Positions 5,876-9,662 of a stretch of 9,662 bases of DNA are shown here, piece by piece. Within the stretch, counting starts at the first letter, position 1. Each line of letters begins with the position of its first letter. This DNA comes from Erysipelotrichaceae bacterium. GTDB taxonomy: Bacteria > Bacillota_I > Bacilli_A > Erysipelotrichales > Erysipelotrichaceae. The DNA is taken from assembly GCA_016302195.1 (NCBI GenBank), contig JAEDOA010000054.1, positions 1 to 9,662 of the forward strand, read 5' to 3'. A model generated the notes under the pieces. It had not been told where the DNA came from, searched no databases, and saw nothing but the letters and a program-made list of their open reading frames with translations. A program made the translations under genes and the position numbers.

Positions 5876-5904
5876 ATTATACCATAAATTTTTCAAAAAG
5901 TAAA
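5876..5904 (-). promoter_or_regulatory. Promoter of the exonuclease operon, fused to the primase terminator
   Basis: On the minus strand there is TTTACT (5899-5904), a 17-base spacer and TATAAT (5876-5881), with TGG directly before the -10. The first bases of the -35 belong to the 3' arm of the terminator hairpin. Transcription would start about 30 bases upstream of the exonuclease ATG. Confidence 0.85.
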
Positions 5905-5929
5905 GAGTGGAATTTTTTATTCCACTCTT
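5894..5929 (-). terminator. Strong intrinsic terminator after the primase gene
   Basis: A perfect 11-bp stem (5919-5929 paired with 5903-5913) with a 5-base loop is followed on the minus strand by TACTTTTT. The primase stop codon (5928-5930) is in the first arm. It closes the operon running from the promoter at 9618-9646 and overlaps the next promoter's -35. Confidence 0.9.
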
Positions 5930-7034
5930 AATAAAGATTAACCCTATTTTTATATAGCTGTAAAAATTTTTCTTTCCCCTCATCAGTAGGGCTTGCTTTA
6001 TAAGATAATAAATTTTCCTTATCAAATAAATAAGATATTGTTACAAATTGTCCATACTTATTATGAATACCTTTAAGATTACGAACAAGTTTTTTATGTT
6101 CATCATCATCCAATTCTTGATATTGTTTATCTAGTCCAACAATTATTTCTTGAACCCCCATATTGATTAAAAGCCACGCTTGATATTGGATGAAAGAGCT
6201 ACCACAAATTCCTACAGCTATGTTATTTTCTTGACCAAACATTGTAGCATATTGTAAAACGCTTTTTTCAGATTCAAAGACAAATGCTTTTTTAACTCTT
6301 TTTATATTTTCTTGATTCTGATATAAGCCATATAAAGCAAAAGATAATGGATGATTATACATTTGCTTATTTAATTTCATTGGTCTGTATTTTCCATATA
6401 ATTCAGCATTTTCTTTTATTAAAGTTCTTTCTCTAATCCCAATCAACCTGCCATTTACATCTCTATGAGGTATTACAATACCACAATTTTTTGGGTCATA
6501 ACAAATTTCATAAAAATCCATTATTTCTTGGGATATTCCATCTTTTATCCAAGGTTCAATTCTTGGACGTGGAAGATTTTTTAAGAATTTTCCATCATAT
6601 TCTTTTAATTCTACGATTTTAGTTTCAAGACTTATATTACTAATTCTATCATAATTTTCTAAATATTGCAAGTCAGCATCAATAGAAGTTGGAGTTTCAT
6701 CAATTTTTTCAGACGGCGCATAGCCAAAATATTGAGCCACATACTGAATAGCTTGCGGAAGTTGATAGTCGCAATCTAACTCGCGGCTCTTAACTTTTCG
6801 TACTAGTTCAAAGATATCAAAGGTCGGCTCTGTACAACCTGTATAACAACGACATAACTTTGTGTTATCATAATAATATAACTTATGACTATCTCCACCA
6901 TGACATATAGTCTTGCATAATAAGACTTCATGCTGGAGTTGAGGCTCACCGCCCAACTCCGCAATTAAATCTCGTACTTGCTCTATTGTTAAATTATTCT
7001 TAATCGCATCTTTGTCGTAGTCGTAAATTTGCAT
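5928..7034 (-). CDS. Phage DNA primase with CHC2-like zinc finger and TOPRIM domain
   Basis: The 368-aa protein matches small DnaG-like phage primases that make RNA primers at the fork. A zinc-binding region contains C40, C44, H45, C61, C63 and C67, around the pattern CKTICHGGD then CRCYTGC. This is followed by TFDIFELV, typical of CHC2 primases. Linker motifs include GIVIPHRDVNGRLIGIRER (185-203). The TOPRIM domain has VFESEKSVL (252-260, catalytic glutamate) and IIVGLDKQY (297-305, metal-binding aspartate). It lacks the helicase-binding C-terminus of bacterial DnaG, as expected for a phage with a separate DnaB-type helicase nearby. AAGGAG lies 8 bases before the ATG. The start overlaps the preceding small gene by 35 bases, and the end forms part of the terminator. 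Confidence 0.9.
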   Translation of the reverse strand: MQIYDYDKDAIKNNLTIEQVRDLIAELGGEPQLQHEVLLCKTICHGGDSHKLYYYDNTKLCRCYTGCTEPTFDIFELVRKVKSRELDCDYQLPQAIQYVAQYFGYAPSEKIDETPTSIDADLQYLENYDRISNISLETKIVELKEYDGKFLKNLPRPRIEPWIKDGISQEIMDFYEICYDPKNCGIVIPHRDVNGRLIGIRERTLIKENAELYGKYRPMKLNKQMYNHPLSFALYGLYQNQENIKRVKKAFVFESEKSVLQYATMFGQENNIAVGICGSSFIQYQAWLLINMGVQEIIVGLDKQYQELDDDEHKKLVRNLKGIHNKYGQFVTISYLFDKENLLSYKASPTDEGKEKFLQLYKNRVNLY

Positions 7035-7269
7035 AATTTATACTCCTTATATGATAAGGGAACCTCTGTGAAGAATAAGGTTCGAGTTTATATCTTCTAA
7101 ACCACTCTTGGTCAACAAGTCCGCCTTCAATTAAATATTTATCTATTTCATTTTCCAATCCTAATTCCTCTATAATTTCCAGCTTTTGTCTTATTTCAGT
7201 TGTTATAAGATTATTTAGCCTTTCATATTCAAAATCGACCCACCTGTCGAACCAAGTTTTCTCTTTCAT
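7000..7269 (-). CDS. Hypothetical 89-aa protein between helicase and primase
   Basis: I do not recognise this family. The protein begins MKEKTWFDRWVDFEYERLNN and is rich in charged residues and likely helical through about residue 50, with a more basic tail (RSINYANLRLRQRCD). There is no membrane segment or zinc motif. GAGGTG is close upstream of its ATG, so translation is plausible. Its last 35 bases overlap the primase gene and include that gene's ribosome binding site, which is longer than other overlaps here. The position between DnaB-like helicase and primase suggests a link between the two, such as a loader or adaptor, but the sequence alone does not show this. Confidence 0.7.
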   Translation of the reverse strand: MKEKTWFDRWVDFEYERLNNLITTEIRQKLEIIEELGLENEIDKYLIEGGLVDQEWFRRYKLEPYSSQRFPYHIRSINYANLRLRQRCD

Positions 7270-7303
7270 AGCTCACCTCTTATTAGCTACAGCTCTAAAT
7301 AAA

Positions 7304-8839
7304 TTAGAAAGCCGAAGCTTCTTCCACTTTTATATTTAATAAAGGCATTTCGATAATGTTGCAAGCCCAATCAGTTACAAATAAAGTTTCAAATCTACAA
7401 ATACCAGTTTGTGTTGACATCCATAGATAAATACCTTTCCACTTATTTGCTCTGTTCTTATATATACTCATTTTAACATTAGGAATAGGTAAACTATTCT
7501 TTTTACAAAATGCCTCAACTTTTTCTCTATCCTCTTTAGTTGTCTCTAACATGATTCCGCCCCAATCAATTCTATCGGCAATAGCTTTAGAACCACGAAG
7601 TAAGTTCTGGTCTGGAGTCTCACTAGTCTGATAGTCCGCATTCAACTGAGTAGATGATAATATAAATACACCATATTGAACCGCAATATCCTTTAACTTA
7701 GAAGCCAAAAGAAAAAGAATGTTATCTTCTCTTAAATTCTTAACTCCACTCTTTCCGCCAATTTCAGTTAAGATTTTAGCAGATGAATGAATATAGTCAA
7801 AAAATATATACTCAACCTGATTCTCTCTAATATGCTTTTTAATCATATTCTCAACATCATCCATTGAGAAGTCTGGCATACAGATAAATTGTATCTTACT
7901 CTGTTTTAGTAATTGCTTTGCTTTTACAATTCTTTCCCATTCTCCTGTAAAATATTCGTGCATCACAATATGGTCTTCCTCTACACCTGAGATACAAGCT
8001 ACTGCACTGATTTGGATTTCATCAAGAGTCTGCTCAGTTGCTATAAATAATACTGACTGACAAGCACCCGTTGTTACCCATTTATTTTCTTTTAATGACC
8101 ACATTTGAGAGCAACCAATAAAACAAGCATCGCCAACCATCGCACGAGTTTTACCTACATTAGTTGCGGCAGAACGTAAGTAGAACTTACCTAGTCTCGC
8201 ACCTCTCGCAGTTGTAGATGTGTAAATATCATATAATGGATATCCAACTGCGGGAGTCTCGGCAAATGAATCAATCAACTCGTCAATTCCTTCACCAATC
8301 TGGCAGCCGCCATCTGTAATATTCTCAACATATTGTAACTTAATACTATCAATTTTATCATTGATTTTATTATATATATCAGCAAGAGTGGCATTATCTA
8401 ACCAGTCCTCTTGCGCTTGTTTTCTTTTCATATCCATTACTTCGTCTGGATTATATAACCAAGTTAAATCCATTCCCATTTCTTCATATGCGCGAAGTAA
8501 TGACATTTTCTTCATTCTATTGTAATAATAATCAAAAGTATTGACATTAGCCATTTCCGCAGCCTTAAGAATAAACTCAGGTCCTTTATTGGTTTTATAT
8601 ATTGCCAATGCTTTTGGTCTTTGTGCAAGATAATCTTCAATAGCAGGAAGCGTAATCTCTTTTGCACCTAATTGCCAAAGATTATACATACAACCAAATA
8701 CTAACTGATGAAATTCATCATAAAAGTCCTGTTCATTGAACTTATACTTATCATCTCTCTCAAGTAGTTTTGGGTTCTTGAAGATACACCCAATTACTTG
8801 AACAAGATTCGGAATCTCTGCATATTTATTACTCTTCAT
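7304..8839 (-). CDS. dnaB: Replicative DnaB-type helicase
   Basis: The 511-aa protein fits the hexameric 5'-3' replicative helicase family. Residues 1 to about 110 look like the DnaB N-terminal helical domain. The RecA-like motor has a divergent Walker A SAATNVGKT (223-231), a likely catalytic glutamate in ATEQT (267-271), Walker B YIFFDY (344-349), STQLN (396-400), NLLRGSKAIADRID (412-425, compare LRESGAIEQDAD in DnaB) and a possible arginine finger in YKNRANKWKG (460-469). The Walker A starts with serine where DnaB usually has glycine. It overlaps the upstream zinc-finger gene by 11 bases, with GGAG 9 bases before the ATG. Primase follows in the same operon, as expected for helicase-primase coordination. 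Confidence 0.9.
   Translation of the reverse strand: MKSNKYAEIPNLVQVIGCIFKNPKLLERDDKYKFNEQDFYDEFHQLVFGCMYNLWQLGAKEITLPAIEDYLAQRPKALAIYKTNKGPEFILKAAEMANVNTFDYYYNRMKKMSLLRAYEEMGMDLTWLYNPDEVMDMKRKQAQEDWLDNATLADIYNKINDKIDSIKLQYVENITDGGCQIGEGIDELIDSFAETPAVGYPLYDIYTSTTARGARLGKFYLRSAATNVGKTRAMVGDACFIGCSQMWSLKENKWVTTGACQSVLFIATEQTLDEIQISAVACISGVEEDHIVMHEYFTGEWERIVKAKQLLKQSKIQFICMPDFSMDDVENMIKKHIRENQVEYIFFDYIHSSAKILTEIGGKSGVKNLREDNILFLLASKLKDIAVQYGVFILSSTQLNADYQTSETPDQNLLRGSKAIADRIDWGGIMLETTKEDREKVEAFCKKNSLPIPNVKMSIYKNRANKWKGIYLWMSTQTGICRFETLFVTDWACNIIEMPLLNIKVEEASAF
7306..7322 (-). other. Small UUCG-loop hairpin at the helicase stop codon
   Basis: On the minus strand AAGC-UUCG-GCUU can pair, with a bulged U and two more pairs outside. 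It spans the helicase stop codon (7304-7306) and is followed by AAUUUAUUU. It may be a weak attenuator or an mRNA-stability element inside the operon; with such a short stem it could also be chance. Confidence 0.3.
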
Positions 8840-9350
8840 CTTCCCACTCTCCTAAATCAAAAAATTGTTGTTTCGTACCTCTCATTTTAGGCGGCTTGAT
8901 AATTATTTCTTTGACTTTTGTTATTAAAGTTTTATCTTGAGTAGCCTGTTGAGCGAGGAATAAACTATAATAATAATTATACGCATCCTGGTAGCAAAAA
9001 GGGACTATACCTATTGCGTTATTCGCTTTTTCTTTAGAATTATGTTTTACATCATAAAAATATACTAAAGATTTAAGAATACCACTATATGAATAGCCAT
9101 TTTCTTCTTTATATTTTTTTATTTGTTTGTTAATCATTGCCCAGTTAGCATTTTCACCAAATAATGTACTTATATAATCTTTTAATTTTTTAAGTTCAGG
9201 GTCATTAGCTCCGCCCTCCATTGGCACTAATTCACCATTGGGTTCGCAAGTTTGGTGAGAATATCTGCGGGCACCGTGCCTTACTGCTTGAATCGCGTTT
9301 CTATCAAACTCAATTCCGCATATCGCACATTTGCACATTTTCTTCGCCAT
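8829..9350 (-). CDS. Zinc-finger phage protein upstream of the DnaB-type helicase
   Basis: The 173-aa protein begins with a zinc-finger-like segment: CAIC at residues 8-11 and HQTC at 32-35, separated by a basic stretch (AVRHGARRYSH). The middle is helical, with AMINKQIKKYKEENGYSYSGILKSLVYFYDV (about 71-101), followed by NAIGIVPFCYQDAYNYYYSL (111-130). The C-terminus is acidic (GEWEDEE). Similar-looking uncharacterised proteins occur near replication genes in Bacillota phages, from general knowledge rather than a search. It starts in a TAATG overlap with the previous gene and overlaps the helicase gene by 11 bases. A helicase loader or DNA-binding replication factor is a reasonable guess from position only. 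Confidence 0.8.
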   Translation of the reverse strand: MAKKMCKCAICGIEFDRNAIQAVRHGARRYSHQTCEPNGELVPMEGGANDPELKKLKDYISTLFGENANWAMINKQIKKYKEENGYSYSGILKSLVYFYDVKHNSKEKANNAIGIVPFCYQDAYNYYYSLFLAQQATQDKTLITKVKEIIIKPPKMRGTKQQFFDLGEWEDEE

Positions 9351-9583
9351 TAAAAATTAACCCCTCTTCGTTTTGATGATTTTGCTTGTTCTACTTTTAC
9401 TGATATGCCTTTGCAATTATTTAATAAGAGTTCGCAATTCTCTCTAGCCAATCTATCATTTTCTCTCTTTAATTCATCTATTCTTCTTTCTAAAAGATAA
9501 ATTTGTTTATTCGTTTCATAAGCGTTTTTACAAGATTGGCTCTTTAACTCATTATACTCGTTTTCGGTTAATATAATCTGCAT
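9350..9583 (-). CDS. Small coiled-coil protein of unknown function, first gene of its operon
   Basis: The 77-aa protein starts MQIILTENEYNELKSQ and contains a probable coiled coil from about residue 23 to 54 (QIYLLERRIDELKRENDRLA), with leucine and isoleucine at heptad-like positions. The tail is basic (KSSKRRGVNF), which may touch nucleic acid. It lacks enzyme motifs and could be a dimeric DNA-binding or adaptor protein. It lies 35 bases downstream of the -10 box of a strong promoter, with a weak ribosome binding site (GTAGG about 8 bases upstream). Its stop overlaps the next start by one base (TAATG). Confidence 0.78.
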   Translation of the reverse strand: MQIILTENEYNELKSQSCKNAYETNKQIYLLERRIDELKRENDRLARENCELLLNNCKGISVKVEQAKSSKRRGVNF

Positions 9584-9617
9584 ATTAATACCTACTCTTT
9601 CTCTTTAATATATAAAT

Positions 9618-9646
9618 ATTATATCATAATTTTTATATAATGTCAA
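9618..9646 (-). promoter_or_regulatory. Strong promoter of the helicase-primase operon
   Basis: On the minus strand there is a perfect TTGACA (9641-9646), a 17-base spacer, and a perfect TATAAT (9618-9623) preceded by TGA. It drives the five-gene run ending at the terminator near 5900. A small GC-rich patch, CCGCTTTCCGC (9652-9662), precedes it and is cut by the window edge; it may be the end of another terminator hairpin. Confidence 0.9.
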
Positions 9647-9662
9647 TATATGCGGAAAGCGG

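Noticed and set aside
5840..6025. A longer N-terminus for the RecJ-like exonuclease starting at 6025
   Set aside because: It would read through the terminator and promoter and overlap the primase gene by nearly 100 bases; the start at 5839 has a good ribosome binding site and gives a normal RecJ start.
1..9662. Recoded stop codons
   Set aside because: TAA, TAG and TGA all end genes at sensible positions, and no gene is fragmented at an in-frame stop.

Overview
This AT-rich window reads as part of the replication module of a tailed bacteriophage that infects a low-GC Bacillota host, probably a gut or other anaerobe (inference). The evidence is tight packing with every gene on the minus strand, strong AGGAGG-type ribosome binding sites, many small cysteine-rich proteins, and a set of phage-type replication proteins. 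TAA, TAG and TGA all end genes, so the standard code (table 11) fits. I see no tRNA, rRNA, CRISPR array, integrase or insertion sequence.

Transcription runs from high to low coordinates. Operon 1 starts at a consensus promoter (9618-9646). It encodes a small coiled-coil protein, a zinc-finger protein, a DnaB-type helicase, a small unknown protein and a CHC2/TOPRIM primase, and ends at a strong terminator (5903-5929). Operon 2 starts at a promoter fused to that terminator. It encodes a RecJ-like DHH exonuclease, an 84-aa unknown protein and a 56-aa zinc-ribbon protein whose stop codon lies in the next terminator hairpin (3586-3607). Operon 3 starts at a promoter fused to that second terminator. 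It encodes a Dda/RecD-type helicase, a zinc-ribbon protein, a 49-aa ORF, a cysteine-rich 71-aa protein, a second divergent copy of the 49-aa ORF with no obvious start codon, and a compact formate/nitrite-transporter (FNT) family channel. Operon 4 has its own consensus promoter (992-1020). It encodes a free-standing GIY-YIG endonuclease that overlaps the start of a DnaE-type DNA polymerase III alpha gene running off the left edge.

Together the genes cover helicase, primase, exonuclease, accessory helicase and polymerase functions. The least expected items are the FNT channel inside a replication module, the duplicated small ORF whose 3' end supplies the ribosome binding site of two unrelated downstream genes, the endonuclease whose C-terminal codons supply the polymerase ribosome binding site, and boundaries where stop codon, terminator and the next -35 box are merged. 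Four promoters share one extended -10 design. No stretch over 300 bases lacks a gene.
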